Below, piece after piece: positions 51,601 to 61,394 of a stretch of 64,000 nt of DNA. Each line of letters begins with the position of its first letter. Positions within the stretch are counted from its first letter, which is position 1. Source of the stretch: an uncultured Pseudomonadota bacterium (GTDB lineage: Bacteria > Myxococcota_A > UBA796 > GCA-2862545). Position numbers and translations under genes: made by a program. Under the pieces are notes generated by a model that saw only the letters and a program-made list of their open reading frames with translations, did not search any database and had not been told where the DNA came from. Location of the stretch: contig CAIOSP010000017.1 in assembly GCA_903861005.1 (NCBI GenBank), positions 1-64,000 on the forward strand. The letters run 5' to 3'.

Positions 51601-54237
51601 CTCGACACCGATCTGGACGGCGTGCCGAACAAGTGCGACACCTGCCCCAACGCCAACGATCTGGCCGACGCGGACCACGACGGCGTGCCCGACGCCTGCG
51701 ACATCTGCCCCGGCTTCGACGACGCGGCGGACACGGACGGGGACGGCGTGCCGAACGGCTGCGACGTGTGCCCCGGCTTCGACGACGCGGCGGACGCGGA
51801 CGGCGACGGCGTGGCCGACGGCTGCGACGCCTGCGAGGGCGCGGACGACAACCTCGACGCGGACGGCGACGGCGTGGCCGACGGCTGCGACGCCTGCGCG
51901 AACGCGAACGACGCGCTCGACGCGGACTTCGATCTGGTGCCCGACGCGTGCGACGTGTGCCCCGGCGGCGACGACGGCGTCGACAGCGACGCCGACATGG
52001 TGCCGGACTTCTGCGACGTCTGTCCCGGTCATGTGGACGCGATCGATCCGGACGGCGACGGCGTGCCGAACGGCTGCGACGTCTGCCCCGGCGCCGACGA
52101 TCACATCGACACGGACCGCGACGGCGTGGCCGACGGGTGCGACGTCTGTCAGGGCTTCGCGGACTCCGTGGACGCGGATCTGGACACGGTCCCGAACGGC
52201 TGCGACGTGTGCCCCGGCAAGGACGACCGCCCGGACGCGGACGGCGACGGCGTGCCGAACGGCTGCGACGTGTGCCCCGGCTCGGACGACGCGCTCGACG
52301 CGGACGGCGACGGCGTGCCTGACGGCTGTGACCAGTGCGTCGGCTTCGACGACAGCCTCGATGGAGACGCGGACGGCGTGCCCAACGACTGCGACGTCTG
52401 CCTGGCGGGCGACGACCACGTCGACACCGACGCGGACCTCACGCCCGACGCCTGCGACGTCTGCCCTGGCTTTGATGACAGCATCGACGCGGACGGCGAC
52501 GGCGTGCCGAACGGCTGCGACGACTGCGTCGGGTCGCTGGATGACTTCGACGCGGACGGCGTGCCGGACGCGTGCGACGTGTGTCAGGGCTACGACGACG
52601 CGATCGACACGGACGGCGACGGTGTGCCCGACGGCTGCGATCTCTGCGATGGCGCGGACGACTCGGCCGACGCGGACGCGGACGGCGCGCCCGACGCGTG
52701 CGATGTGTGCGAGGGCTACGACGACCGCCTCGACGCCGACCTCGATCAGGTGCCCAACGGCTGCGACATCTGCAGCGCGGGTAACGACGGCGTCGACGCC
52801 GACCGCGACGGCGTGCCCGACGCGTGCGACGTCTGCCCGAACGGCTCCGACTCGATCGACTCCGATCGCGACGGCGTGTTCGACGGCTGCGACACCTGCC
52901 CGGGCTTCAACGACCTGGCGGATCGCGACGGCGACCTGGTGGCGGACGGCTGCGACAACTGCGCGTCCGTCGCGAACCCGACCCAGGTCGACCGCGACGG
53001 CGACCTGGTGGGCGACGTGTGCGACGCCTGCCCGCTCATCGCCGACGAGCCCGACGCGGACGGCGACGGCTCGCCGGTGTGCACCGACTGCAACGACGCG
53101 GACCCGCTCCGCAGCGTGACCGACGCCGACGGCGACGGGTTCACGTCGTGCTTTGGCGACTGCGACGATCACGACGCCACGACGCACCCGAACGCGGCTG
53201 AGCTCGCCGACGGCGTGGACCAGGACTGCGACGGCACGGTCGACGAGACCACCGTGCGGTTCGATGACGACGGCGACGGCTACTCGGAGCTCGGCGGCGA
53301 CTGTGACGACGGCAACAGCGGCCTGTCGCCGGCCCGCGTCGAGGTCTGCGACGGCGTGGACCAGGACTGCGACGGCACGATCGACGAGGGCACCGCCTGC
53401 TTCGACGACGACGGCGACGGCAGCTGCGAGGGCCCGACCTGCGCCGACGGCACGCTGCCCGGCGACTGCAACGACACCACCACCGCGGTGTCGCCGCTGC
53501 AGTCTGAGATCCCGAACAACGAGATCGACGACGACTGCGACGGCTCGGTCGACGGCGGCGCCTACGATCCGGACGACGATGGCACGACGGAGGCGGGCGG
53601 CGACTGCGCGCCCACCAACCCGGCGATCCACCCCGGCGCGACCGAGGTCGAGAACAACCTCGACGACGACTGCGACGGCCTGATCGACGAGGGTACGCTC
53701 GCGTACGACGACGACGGCGACGGCGTGTCCGAGGACGACGGCGACTGCAACGACGCGGACGCCTCCATCCACCCCGGCGTGACCGAGACGGTCGACGGCG
53801 TGGACGAGGACTGCGACGGCCTGGTCGACCAGGGCACCAACGTCACCGACGACGACGGCGACGGGCGCTCCGAGGCGGCAGGCGACTGCGACGACACGCT
53901 CGCGTCGGTGCACCCGGGTGCTGAGGATCTGGCGGACGGCGTGGACAACGACTGCGACGGTCGCACCGACGAGGACGTGCTCGACGCGGACGGCGACGGC
54001 TACGCCACCACCACCGGGGACTGCGACGACACCAACGGCTGGGTGCACCCCTCCGGCCAGGAGTTCTGCGACTCGGTCGACAACAACTGCGACGGCGTGG
54101 TCGACGAAGACTGCGCAGGAGACGCACCGACGGTGAAGCCACCGAAGGAATGCGGGTGCGCTGAGCGCGGCGCGCCGACCTCGATGCTCTGGATGGCCCC
54201 CCTCGCGCTCCTCGCGCTCCGTCGGAGGCGCGCATGA
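48625..54237 (+). CDS. Giant surface rod protein, cassette copy B (50 repeats)
   Basis: About 1870 residues from the ATG at 48625, 50 bp after copy A. Same architecture as rod A: signal peptide ending SASA-AS, two PPC-like domains ([30 protein letters not shown]), Cys spacer ending [12 protein letters not shown], rod of 50 repeats, [12 protein letters not shown], seven MopE units and CGC[13 protein letters not shown]. The ends match copy A closely while the rod has 17 more units, so length variation is confined to the rod. The ATG has only a weak ribosome site; GAGGTGT further on (before an ATC codon) is conserved in both copies and leaves the true start open. The stop overlaps the next ATG (ATGA), with GGAGG at 54224-54228. 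Confidence 0.86.
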   Translation: MRVGPLRASRCSIRTLAACGAFALFMAIDGSASAASCVVDTVIPDASACGFSAFGTTNTTSDVTLLCGALTQGSDVTFQFTPQAGQTVTVTGGIKYPGVTGFQAVDPDLLITKNDCSILSTCTASEQSSALAGSVSFVSDGSTYFATLDDGNGIAAILGPKAYPWGIEISCSGTCAPSQVTANVTCSSDLTGTTVGATNFFNYYACGTPNVGVGQTNGERIYAFTPQKAGSVTFKLSGLTKDHDLYVLADTCTTGTCIAGANSKSAVNTESVTFDALLGHTYYIVVEAYGGGSTFSLSFQDNTSGCAEDCDDLTDNDVDGAIDCADSDCTGDPACSACDVDHDGFLAVSCGGHDCNDTVFNTGDTDGDLVPNTCDNCQTVANVTQVDGDSDGYGNACDVCPGSPDGLDADHDLVPDGCDICSRGPDNVDADVDTIPDACDVCRGHDDRVDPDGDGVPTGCDLCEGFPDSVDPDFDTVPTGCDICLRGNDFLDADLDTVPNACDVCARNDDRLDADGDGVPDGCDLCANYNDALDLDGDGVPNRCDKCLGFPDSADADLDTIPDGCDQCRGHDDRLDADLDGVPDGCDICVGFNDKADADADGVPNGCDQCSNFNDALDADHDGVPNLCDICPNANDKADADADGVPDGCDACIGFDDNVDSDLDGTADGCDLCPTFDDRLDADHDGVPNGCDECPGADDNADADLDGVADACDACPGEDDRLDADLDLAPDACDVCPGGDDRLDADADTVPDDCDICPGFNDLLDGDGDGVPNGCDSCVGALTDTDQDGVPDACDVCPGFSDSADADHDGVPDGCDECPGFNDAADADHDTIADGCDICANADDLADEDGDSVPNGCDVCAGFDDFADIDVDTVPDGCDVCAAGSDLSDADADTVPDACDICPNADDLSDGDADTVPDGCDICLGADDFLDADADGVPDGCDACPGFDDGLDGDLDGVADGCDVCDPGDDRLDADRDTVPDACDVCANGDDRLDTDLDGVPNKCDTCPNANDLADADHDGVPDACDICPGFDDAADTDGDGVPNGCDVCPGFDDAADADGDGVADGCDACEGADDNLDADGDGVADGCDACANANDALDADFDLVPDACDVCPGGDDGVDSDADMVPDFCDVCPGHVDAIDPDGDGVPNGCDVCPGADDHIDTDRDGVADGCDVCQGFADSVDADLDTVPNGCDVCPGKDDRPDADGDGVPNGCDVCPGSDDALDADGDGVPDGCDQCVGFDDSLDGDADGVPNDCDVCLAGDDHVDTDADLTPDACDVCPGFDDSIDADGDGVPNGCDDCVGSLDDFDADGVPDACDVCQGYDDAIDTDGDGVPDGCDLCDGADDSADADADGAPDACDVCEGYDDRLDADLDQVPNGCDICSAGNDGVDADRDGVPDACDVCPNGSDSIDSDRDGVFDGCDTCPGFNDLADRDGDLVADGCDNCASVANPTQVDRDGDLVGDVCDACPLIADEPDADGDGSPVCTDCNDADPLRSVTDADGDGFTSCFGDCDDHDATTHPNAAELADGVDQDCDGTVDETTVRFDDDGDGYSELGGDCDDGNSGLSPARVEVCDGVDQDCDGTIDEGTACFDDDGDGSCEGPTCADGTLPGDCNDTTTAVSPLQSEIPNNEIDDDCDGSVDGGAYDPDDDGTTEAGGDCAPTNPAIHPGATEVENNLDDDCDGLIDEGTLAYDDDGDGVSEDDGDCNDADASIHPGVTETVDGVDEDCDGLVDQGTNVTDDDGDGRSEAAGDCDDTLASVHPGAEDLADGVDNDCDGRTDEDVLDADGDGYATTTGDCDDTNGWVHPSGQEFCDSVDNNCDGVVDEDCAGDAPTVKPPKECGCAERGAPTSMLWMAPLALLALRRRRA
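49813..52950 (+). repeat. 63-bp coding repeat array, 50 units (rod B)
   Basis: 3138 bp made of 48 units of 63 bp plus two 57-bp units starting at 50947 and 52516 ([10 protein letters not shown]... and [10 protein letters not shown]...). The full-length blocks are 18, 24 and 6 units. The 19-residue variants lack two residues between the CDxC motif and the Asp ladder, as in rod A. Neighbouring units such as those around 51700-51820 (CPGFDDAAD twice) are near duplicates. Confidence 0.95.
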
Positions 54238-55652
54238 ACCGCCGCAGCTGGATGGCCGTCGTCGCCTTGCTGGGCGCGTGCAACAGCACCGTCCTCACCG
54301 ACATCAAGCCTGAGGTGGTGGCCTCGCCGCCGGTGCTCGACCTGGGCACCATCGTGCTCGGGTCCGAGGCGACCGGCCGAGTGGGGCTGACGGTGCGCAA
54401 TGGCATCGGCAGCGTGCTCGACGTGAACCTGCTCCCCACGCTGGGCGAGGGCTTCGCGTACGACGGCGAGAGCGCGTTCGCGATCGACGCCGACGCCTCC
54501 AACGGGTTCGACCTCACGTTCCGGCCGACGCAGGCCGGCTACGCGTCCGCGCTGGTGCAGATCACCACCGACGGCCGCGTGAAGGTGGTCGAGGTGGCGG
54601 TGCGCGCGCGCGCCGTCGACGCCGACGTGATCGCGACGCCGTCGATCGTCGACCTGGGCGTGGTGCCCGCGGGGAGCACGGCGTCCGACGTGATCCGCCT
54701 GGAGAACCTCGGCGCGCTGGACGTCGACCTGTCGAGCGCGGTCGGCAACGCGCCGGGCCTGGTGGTCGACGCGACCTTCCCGCTGTCGCTCGTGGCGGGC
54801 GGCGACGCCGACCTGTCCATCGCGTACACCGCGCCGAACGACGCGCCGATGCTCGGCAACGTCACGTTCACCACGGGCACCGCGTCGATCACCGACGTGG
54901 TGATCGTGCGCGCGAACAACTGTGAGCAGGGCCTCCCGTCCGCGTACGACGTGGACGAGGACGGCGTGACCAGCTGCGGCGGCGACTGCGACGACGGCGA
55001 CGCGCAGGTCGGTCCGGGCCAGCCCGAGCGCCTCAACGGCGTCGACGACGACTGCGACCGCTTGATCGACGAGGGCACGCGCGCCGACGACGTGGACGGC
55101 GACGGCTACTGCGCCCACCCGACCGCCTGCGCGGGCTCGGCGTCGCCAGGCGACTGCCAGGACGACGACGCGGCGATCTCTCCCGGCGCGGCCGAGGTGG
55201 ACGAGAACGGCATCGACGACAATTGCGACGGCGTGATCGATCTCGGCTCGGTGGACGCCGATCACGACGGCTACGGGCCCACCGGCGGCGACTGCAACGA
55301 CAACGACGCCACGCGTCACCCCGGCGCGCCGGAGCTGGTGAACGGCCTGGACGACGACTGCGACCGCGCGGTGGACGAGGGCACCGTCGTGTCCGACGAC
55401 GATCACGACGGCTACTGCGAAGACCTGTCGCGCTGCGTGGGCGGCGCCACGCCGGGTGACTGCTCGGACGGCGATCCCCGGCGGCATCCCGGCGCCCCGG
55501 AGCTCGCGAACTTCCTGGACGACGACTGCGACCACCTGGTGGACGAGGGCACCGTGAACGGCGACGACGACCACGACGGCTTCACGGAGGCGGGCGGCGA
55601 CTGCAACGACGGCAACGCGAACGTGAACCCCGTTCGTGGCGGCTGCCCGTAG
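54234..55652 (+). CDS. Lipoprotein with Hydin-like Ig domains and MopE units, cassette copy B
   Basis: 472 residues, paralogous to the lipoprotein of copy A over its whole length: MNRR start, lipobox ALLGAC (Cys16), two Ig-like domains ([52 protein letters not shown]), [20 protein letters not shown] and four MopE units ending GGCP. Same ATGA coupling to its rod. Mature N-termini differ after the lipid Cys ([12 protein letters not shown] versus NSTVLSSAAAVV), so the two copies have diverged but are under similar constraint. Five bases after its stop the molybdenum oxidoreductase gene begins. Confidence 0.85.
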   Translation: MNRRSWMAVVALLGACNSTVLTDIKPEVVASPPVLDLGTIVLGSEATGRVGLTVRNGIGSVLDVNLLPTLGEGFAYDGESAFAIDADASNGFDLTFRPTQAGYASALVQITTDGRVKVVEVAVRARAVDADVIATPSIVDLGVVPAGSTASDVIRLENLGALDVDLSSAVGNAPGLVVDATFPLSLVAGGDADLSIAYTAPNDAPMLGNVTFTTGTASITDVVIVRANNCEQGLPSAYDVDEDGVTSCGGDCDDGDAQVGPGQPERLNGVDDDCDRLIDEGTRADDVDGDGYCAHPTACAGSASPGDCQDDDAAISPGAAEVDENGIDDNCDGVIDLGSVDADHDGYGPTGGDCNDNDATRHPGAPELVNGLDDDCDRAVDEGTVVSDDDHDGYCEDLSRCVGGATPGDCSDGDPRRHPGAPELANFLDDDCDHLVDEGTVNGDDDHDGFTEAGGDCNDGNANVNPVRGGCP

Positions 55653-55657
55653 GGGCC

Positions 55658-57673
55658 GTGTTGGCCGCGCGCACGCAGCCGACCGTCTGCCGCCTCTGCG
55701 AGTCCGCCTGCGGCCTGATCGCCACGGTGGACGACGCGGGCGACGTGACGCTCGCGCCGGACCGCGCGCACCCGGTGTCGGCGGGCTTCGCGTGCCGCAA
55801 GGGGCTCGGCTTTGGTCGGATCCACGCGCACCCGACGCGCCTGCTCCAGCCGCGCCTGCGGGGCGCGTCGGGCGCGCGGGACGTGACTTGGAATGAGGCC
55901 TGGGCGGAGGTCGGCGGACGCCTCCGGGCGCTGCGCGCGGCCCACGGCCCAGACGCGATCGGGATCTACTCGGGCAACGCCGCGGGCCACAGCCTGGGCA
56001 CGGTGCTCGGGCTGGAGGCGTTGCACCGCGGCTTGGGCACCAGGCGGCACTTCTCGTGCCTGACGCTGGACAACAGCGGCATGTTTGTGGTGCTGGACGC
56101 GGTGCTCGGAAACCCGATGCGCTCGTTCCTCGCGGACTACGCGGGGTCGGACCACGTGGTCTTGATCGGCACGGACCCGCTGGTCTCGCAGCCCTCGCAG
56201 GCGCAGTCCAACCCGGACGGCGTGCGGCAGCTGCTCCGCGCGGGCGACCGCCTCACCGTGATCGATCCGCGCGCGTCCGCGACGGCGCGTCGCGCGGCGC
56301 ATCACCTCGCGCCCATCCCCGGCAGCGACGTGCACCTGCTGGCGTGGCTGCTCCACGCGGTGCTGGCGTCGGGTCGGCGCGATCCATGGCTGGACGCGGC
56401 GGACGTGGACGCGGTCGCGCGTGCCGTGGCGCCGTGGGCCTCGCGCGACGCGGTGGTGTTGGCCACGGGCCTGCCGCCCGACGCGCTGGCGGGCCTGCTG
56501 GAGCGCTTGCTCGCGGCGCGGCGCCCGCTGGTGTGGTCGGGCCTGGGCGTGCTCCTGGGGCCGCATGGGACGGTCGGCTACTGGCTGACGCTGGCGCTGC
56601 AGGCGGCGCTGGGCGGTCTGGACGTGGCGGGGGGCTGGGTTCACCAGCCGGGCGCGGTCGACATCCCTTCGCTGGGCCGGCGGATCGGGCTGCGCGGCGC
56701 CGATCCGACGCTGCGCGCGCGCACGGGCCACGCGGCGGTGCTGGGGACGATCGCCGCCGCCACGCTCGCCGACGACATCCTCGCCGGAGACCTGCGCGCG
56801 CTGATCGTGGTCGGAGGCAACCCGCTGCTCTCGCTCCCCGACTCGGACCGCGCGCGGGCGGCGCTGTCCAAGCTCGACCTGCTGGTGTGCGTCGACCTGT
56901 TCGAGAACGACACCGGCAGGCTCGCGCACGCGCTGCTGCCCGCGGCCGACTGGCTGGAGCGCGACGAGGTGGCGGTGCATCTGGCCCACACCCGCGCGCG
57001 CCCGCACCTGGACCGCGTGCGGGCCGTGGTGCCGCGCCGCGGCGACGTCCGCAGCGACTGGGAGATCCTGATCGGGCTGGCGCACGCCGCGGGGCGCCCG
57101 GCCTTTGGGAGCCGCGTGGCCGACGTGGCGGTGCGGGCGGGGTTGGGCCCATCTCACGTGGCGCGGCTCGCGCTCGCGACGGCGGGCGCGCCCGCGGAGA
57201 CGCCGGGCGTGCTGCGTCGGCGCGGGACCGATCGACCGGACGGCCGCGTGCGCTTGGCGGCGCCCGAGCTGATGGACGCGCTCGCGGCGATCGGCGGTCC
57301 ACGCGCGGCGCCGGTCGGCTTCACGCTGGTGACCTCGGTGCGGCCGGTGGAGTCGATGAACACCTGGGACCACTACCGCGTGCGAGACGCGCCGGTCGCT
57401 TCGCTTCATCCCGCGGATCTGGCGGCGCTCGGCGCGGCAGACGGCAGCACGATCCGGCTCTCTCGGCCCGACGGGCCGTCGCTGCGGGTGGCGGTCGCCG
57501 CAGACGACTCGCTGCGGCGCGGGGTCGTCGTGTTGCCGTTCGGCTGGGGAGAGGGCACGGGGCTGTCGGCGCCGGGACCGAACGCCAACGTGCTGGTCGG
57601 CGTGGACGCGCTCGACGCGATCACCGGCCAGCCCGTGTCCAACGGGGCGCGGGTTCAGGTGGAGGCAGGATGA
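55658..57673 (+). CDS. Molybdopterin-dependent oxidoreductase
   Basis: 671 residues from a GTG at 55658 with AGGGG just before it. An N-terminal [4Fe-4S] site is formed by Cys11, Cys14, Cys18 and Cys46 (CRLCESACGL, FACRKG), followed by the molybdopterin-binding core (GIYSGNAAGHSLG, SDHVVLIGTDP, LRALIVVGGNPLLSLPDS) and the C-terminal dinucleotide-binding domain (SMNTWDHYRVRDAPVASLHP, PGPNANVLVG). A DMSO-reductase/formate-dehydrogenase superfamily enzyme; the residue that ligates Mo and the substrate are not evident. No Tat signal, so cytoplasmic. ATGA overlap with the MOSC gene shows an operon with cofactor genes. Confidence 0.92.
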   Translation: MLAARTQPTVCRLCESACGLIATVDDAGDVTLAPDRAHPVSAGFACRKGLGFGRIHAHPTRLLQPRLRGASGARDVTWNEAWAEVGGRLRALRAAHGPDAIGIYSGNAAGHSLGTVLGLEALHRGLGTRRHFSCLTLDNSGMFVVLDAVLGNPMRSFLADYAGSDHVVLIGTDPLVSQPSQAQSNPDGVRQLLRAGDRLTVIDPRASATARRAAHHLAPIPGSDVHLLAWLLHAVLASGRRDPWLDAADVDAVARAVAPWASRDAVVLATGLPPDALAGLLERLLAARRPLVWSGLGVLLGPHGTVGYWLTLALQAALGGLDVAGGWVHQPGAVDIPSLGRRIGLRGADPTLRARTGHAAVLGTIAAATLADDILAGDLRALIVVGGNPLLSLPDSDRARAALSKLDLLVCVDLFENDTGRLAHALLPAADWLERDEVAVHLAHTRARPHLDRVRAVVPRRGDVRSDWEILIGLAHAAGRPAFGSRVADVAVRAGLGPSHVARLALATAGAPAETPGVLRRRGTDRPDGRVRLAAPELMDALAAIGGPRAAPVGFTLVTSVRPVESMNTWDHYRVRDAPVASLHPADLAALGAADGSTIRLSRPDGPSLRVAVAADDSLRRGVVVLPFGWGEGTGLSAPGPNANVLVGVDALDAITGQPVSNGARVQVEAG

Positions 57674-58140
57674 CGTTTGAGGTGCGAAACCTGTTCGTGG
57701 CGCCGGGCCACGCGTACTTCGGGCGCTACGGGCAGGCGCCCGACGACCACCCCCTGGTCGAGGTCGACGCGCTCGAGTGCGTCGCCGGGCGTGGGATCCA
57801 GGGCGATCGGTTCTTCGACTTCAAGGTCGACTACAAAGGCCAGATCACGTTCTTCGATCACGCGGTCCTGCGCGGGCTGGTCGACGCGCTGGGGCTGGTC
57901 GACGCGCCGGTGAGCGCGACGCGGCGCAACGTGCTGACGGACGGCGTGGACCTCAACGCGTGGATCGGCGCGGAGTTCACCATCCAGGGCGTGCGGTTCT
58001 TCGGGGTGGAGGAGTGCCGGCCGTGCGGCTGGATGAACGAGGCGTTCGGCCACGGGGGCGCCGAGGCCTGGCTGAAGGGCCGCGGGGGCCTGCGCGCCCG
58101 CATCCTGAGCGACGGCGTCATTCGGCGCGGCGCCGCGTGA
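57670..58140 (+). CDS. MOSC domain protein
   Basis: 156 residues from the ATG at 57670, with GGAGG four bases upstream and a 4-nt overlap with the oxidoreductase stop. The MOSC fold is shown by GIQGDRFFDF, SATRRNVLTDGVDLN, EFTIQGVRFFGVEECRPCGW and GLRARILSDG. The Cys in VEECRPC corresponds to the conserved Cys of MOSC proteins, which handle sulfur for molybdenum cofactors. It probably modifies or delivers the cofactor for the adjacent enzyme. A longer open frame from 56056 is a shadow of the oxidoreductase. Confidence 0.9.
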   Translation: MTFEVRNLFVAPGHAYFGRYGQAPDDHPLVEVDALECVAGRGIQGDRFFDFKVDYKGQITFFDHAVLRGLVDALGLVDAPVSATRRNVLTDGVDLNAWIGAEFTIQGVRFFGVEECRPCGWMNEAFGHGGAEAWLKGRGGLRARILSDGVIRRGAA

Positions 58141-58700
58141 GCTTCTCCGCGCTCATCCTCGCGGGCGGGCGCTCGTCGCGCATGGGCCGGGACAAGGCGC
58201 GCCTCACCCTGGACGGCGAGACGCTCGTCGCGCGGCAGGTGCGGCGGGCGCGCGAGGCGGGCGCGGTCGAGGTGTGGATCTCCGGTCGCGCCGGCGTGGA
58301 CTACGGGCCGCTCGACGCGCCGGTCCTGCTCGACGACACCCCGGACACGGGCCCGCTCGCCGGGATCGCGCGCGGCCTGGCGGTGATGCAGACGTCGCTG
58401 CTGCTGGTGCTCGCGGTGGACATGCCCCGGGTGGCGGACGCGTGGCTGGCGCGCGGTCGCGGCTTGTCAGAGACCGGCTTGATCGCGCGCTTGCCGACAG
58501 GTTTGGAGCCGTTGGCGGCGTGGTACCCAGGCGCGGCCGCCGGCCTGCTCGACGCCCAGCTGGCCCGCGGGCGACGCGCTGCGCGAGGCTTCGCGGAGGC
58601 CACCGTGGAGGCAGGCCTGACGCGGGTGGTCGACCTGGATGGGGACCAGGTCGCGGGCTTCAAGAGCTGGAACGAGCCCGACGATCTGCCCCGGTACTGA
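58137..58700 (+). CDS. mobA: Molybdenum cofactor guanylyltransferase
   Basis: 187 residues from a GTG at 58137 overlapping the MOSC stop (GTGA). The nucleotidyltransferase signature LAGGRSSRMGRDKARL sits at the N-terminus, followed by LLDDTPDTGPLAGIARGL and LVLAVDMPRV (metal-binding Asp), as in MobA. It attaches GMP to molybdopterin, giving the bis-MGD cofactor that the oxidoreductase two genes upstream needs. Last gene of the molybdenum operon. Confidence 0.9.
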   Translation: MSFSALILAGGRSSRMGRDKARLTLDGETLVARQVRRAREAGAVEVWISGRAGVDYGPLDAPVLLDDTPDTGPLAGIARGLAVMQTSLLLVLAVDMPRVADAWLARGRGLSETGLIARLPTGLEPLAAWYPGAAAGLLDAQLARGRRAARGFAEATVEAGLTRVVDLDGDQVAGFKSWNEPDDLPRY

Positions 58701-58756
58701 ATGGAGCGTGACTGATTTGGGTGGATGCGTCGCGCGGCGCGTGGCACGATGCGGGC

Positions 58757-60631
58757 ATGAAGCGCCTCCTTGTTCTGTCGGCCCTGATGCTGCCCGCGCC
58801 TGCGTTCGCGGTGCTCGACAACCTCGTGCTGGTCTACCTGACCGGCCCGGAGCGCGTGGTGGAGGGGCAGAGCGCGACCTTCACCGCGACCATCCAGAAT
58901 TCGGGTGTGGTCGACGTGACCGGCACCATCACGATCACGCTGATGTCGTCGACCGACAACGTGTACAGCCCGGTCAACGACGCGCTGGTGTGCACGGTGG
59001 CCTACACGGGCGGCGTGGCGTCCGGGCAGATCGTCAACGCGCCGGTGACCTGCACCTGGCCGGTGGGCGCTGCGGGGCCCTACGCGGTCGCGCACATCGA
59101 CGGGCCGCCGCTCACCGACCTGGACAACACCGACAACAACCAGCCCTGGGGCCCGATGGTCGTCGTGTCGCAGGACGCGCCCGATCTGGTCGGCGACTTC
59201 CGCAACGCCATCACCACCGTCCGCGCGGGCGAGACCACCAGCGTCGACGTGCGCGTACGCAACGACGGTCGCACCTCGTCGGTCGCCACCACGGTGACGG
59301 TGTTCCTGTCGGCCGACACCACGCTCGGCCCCGGCGACGTGTCGCTGTGCAACGCGCCGGTCGGGGCGCTCGCCTACAACGACCACGCGGACCTCACGCT
59401 CTCCAACTGCCTCGTGCCGTCGACCACGCCGCTGACCAGCGGCTACCTGATCTTCATGGTGGACTCGGGCGGCGCGAACATCGAGACCGACGAGCGCAAC
59501 ACGGTCTACCGGGCGGTCACCATCCAGCCGCCGCTGCCGGACCTGACGATCCGCGCGTTCTCGCCGCCGGCGAGCGCCATCGCGACGCACACCTTCAGCA
59601 TCCCGATCACGCTCGCGAACGAGGGCTACGTCTCGGTCGCCTCCGCGGTCGTCACGGTGCGCGCGTCGGCGGACACGACCTACGACGGCACCGACACGCT
59701 CGTCTGCTCGTCCAACGTGCCTGCGCCGGGCGCGTTCGCCACCGTGGACTCGGTGCTGAGCGGCTGCGCGGTCCCGTCGACCTACCCGGTGGGCACCTCG
59801 CACTTGGTCGCGCGCGTGGATCCAGCCGGGCTGATCGACGAGCGGAGCAACGCCAACAACGACGCGAACGCCAGTTTCACGGTGATCGCGCGGCGCCCCA
59901 ACCTGCAGGTCGGCGCGCTGACTCCGCCGCTCACGGCCATGCCCGGCGATGTCGTGAGCGTGGACTACTCGCTCGCGAACAACGGCGAGGTCGGCGTCAC
60001 GCTGGTGGGCCTCGACGTGCGCTTCTCCGCGGACGCCACCTACGATGCGGGCGACGTCGCGATGTGCGGCGGCACCGTGCCGGGCCCTGACGCCAGCACG
60101 CTCAAGTTGGGCACGCTCGCCAACTGCGTGATCCCGGGCAGCGCGTCGGGCGGCACCGGCTACGTGGTCGCGCGGGTCGACAACCTCCAGCTCGTCGACG
60201 AGACGGACGAGGGTGACAACGATCGCGCGACGGCCATCACCGTCGAGGCCGCGCCGGTCGACACGGACCTGCCGCCCGACACCGACGTTTGGGCCGACAC
60301 CGATCTCCCGCCCGACACCGACGTGGTGATCGACACGACCGACAGCGGCTCGCCGCACACGGGCGTGGGCCCCGGCGACACCGACGCGGACACGGACGTC
60401 GCGGACTCGGACGGGATCGACACCGACCTCGTGGACTCGGACACGACCGACACCGACACGGTCGACGTGCCCGACTCGGACGACGACACCGACGATTCGA
60501 TCGACGGGCCGCTCCAGGAGAACGCGCCGCCGTTCTGGTTCTGCAGCACGTCCGGCGGCAGCCCACAGGCCGCTTGGGTCGCGCTCGGCGCGGCCGCGAT
60601 GCTGATCCGCCGCCGTCGCGCGCGGCCCTGA
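58757..60631 (+). CDS. Secreted four-CARDB-domain protein with C-terminal anchor
   Basis: 624 residues from the ATG at 58757, chosen because it begins the signal peptide (MKRLLVLSALMLPAPAFA). Four CARDB-like Ig domains follow (~20-145, ~150-270, ~272-395, ~397-510), recognised by repeats such as TTLGPGDVSLCN, ADTTYDGTDTLVCSSNVPAP and DATYDAGDVAMCGG, each with a strand-end LVARVD-type motif. A long Asp-Thr-rich linker (~515-590) leads to WFCSTSGG, a hydrophobic helix and RRRRARP, an anchor of the MYXO-CTERM kind. Surface adhesin or scaffold by domain content. Convergent with the methyltransferase gene (16 bp). Confidence 0.85.
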   Translation: MKRLLVLSALMLPAPAFAVLDNLVLVYLTGPERVVEGQSATFTATIQNSGVVDVTGTITITLMSSTDNVYSPVNDALVCTVAYTGGVASGQIVNAPVTCTWPVGAAGPYAVAHIDGPPLTDLDNTDNNQPWGPMVVVSQDAPDLVGDFRNAITTVRAGETTSVDVRVRNDGRTSSVATTVTVFLSADTTLGPGDVSLCNAPVGALAYNDHADLTLSNCLVPSTTPLTSGYLIFMVDSGGANIETDERNTVYRAVTIQPPLPDLTIRAFSPPASAIATHTFSIPITLANEGYVSVASAVVTVRASADTTYDGTDTLVCSSNVPAPGAFATVDSVLSGCAVPSTYPVGTSHLVARVDPAGLIDERSNANNDANASFTVIARRPNLQVGALTPPLTAMPGDVVSVDYSLANNGEVGVTLVGLDVRFSADATYDAGDVAMCGGTVPGPDASTLKLGTLANCVIPGSASGGTGYVVARVDNLQLVDETDEGDNDRATAITVEAAPVDTDLPPDTDVWADTDLPPDTDVVIDTTDSGSPHTGVGPGDTDADTDVADSDGIDTDLVDSDTTDTDTVDVPDSDDDTDDSIDGPLQENAPPFWFCSTSGGSPQAAWVALGAAAMLIRRRRARP

Positions 60632-60647
60632 CGCGGCGCGGTCGTGA

Positions 60648-61301
60648 TCAGCCCGCGCGCGTGAGCCGGTAGAGGTCGGTCGACGCGCGGGAGACGCCCA
60701 GGCGGGTCTTCTCCTTCTCGTCGGCGGCGTCCGCGGGGCGCGCCAGGCGGGTGATCTCAAACGACGCCGCGTAGAGCGCCTCGACCTCCTCAGGCGGCAC
60801 CGCGAACGGCGGGCCCGCGCGCTCGGCCTGCGGGTAGTCGAACACGCACAGCAGCATGGTGCCGCCGGGCTTGAGCGCGCGGGCGAGCGTGGCGGCGTAG
60901 CGGCGACGTAGATCCGGCGGCAGGGCGACCGTGGCCGCGCGGTCCCAGATCGCGTCGAACGAGCCGTCGGTCGGCAGGTCGAAGACGTCGCCCTGCCAGA
61001 TCTCCAGGCCGGGCACGGACCATACGGTGTACGGGCCGCGGGGGGTGACGTCGGGTGTCAGGTCGTGCTCGCGGAAGAAGGCCTCGGAGGCCACCGCGGA
61101 CAGCTCGACGCCGACGACGCTGTGCCCCTGCGCGCGCAGCCAGGCCATGTCGTGCGTCTTGCCGCACAGCGGGACGAGCACGCGCGCGCTCGCGGCCAAG
61201 GCGAGGCCGGGCCAGCCGGCGACCAGATCCGTGTTGGGCTTGCCCTCGTGAAAGCCGATCTGACCCATCTGCCAGCGCTCGTGCCAGAAATCGGGATGCA
61301 T
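60648..61301 (-). CDS. tpm: Thiopurine S-methyltransferase family protein
   Basis: 217 residues, the usual length of bacterial TPMT. MHPDFWHERWQMGQIGFHEG at the start, LVPLCGKTHDMAWLRAQGH (SAM-binding loop), VVGVELS and WDRAATVALPPDLRRRYAA are close to known family members. Known members methylate thiopurines and in some bacteria selenium or tellurium oxyanions; the in vivo substrate here is unknown. Cytoplasmic. Convergent with the CARDB gene and downstream of the ATPase-TPR gene (gap 93 bp). Confidence 0.92.
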   Translation of the reverse strand: MHPDFWHERWQMGQIGFHEGKPNTDLVAGWPGLALAASARVLVPLCGKTHDMAWLRAQGHSVVGVELSAVASEAFFREHDLTPDVTPRGPYTVWSVPGLEIWQGDVFDLPTDGSFDAIWDRAATVALPPDLRRRYAATLARALKPGGTMLLCVFDYPQAERAGPPFAVPPEEVEALYAASFEITRLARPADAADEKEKTRLGVSRASTDLYRLTRAG

Positions 61302-61394
61302 GGGGTCTCCAGGGGCGGGCGGCGTGCGCCATGGGTTGGGGCGCCCGCGGTATCTCGTGGGGGCTCGCTTTGGGCGCGTCTGCCGATTCGTCGC

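Noticed and set aside
43800-52950. Regular repeat arrays that could suggest CRISPR
   Set aside because: Units are contiguous, coding, of 63 bp with no spacers, and encode a regular Cys/Asp protein repeat.
49792-54048. 1418-residue minus-strand open frame opposite rod B, and a similar 988-residue one opposite rod A (42819-45785)
   Set aside because: Low-complexity Val-Arg-Ala shadows created by the 63-bp repeats; the plus strand has signal peptide, domains and anchor.
56056-57669. Long N-terminal extension of the MOSC reading frame
   Set aside because: Shadow frame of the molybdopterin oxidoreductase; the ATG at 57670 with GGAGG and an ATGA overlap is the real start.
55658-57673. Selenocysteine-containing formate dehydrogenase
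   Set aside because: No in-frame TGA is needed to read the whole protein and the usual Sec/Cys position context was not recognisable.
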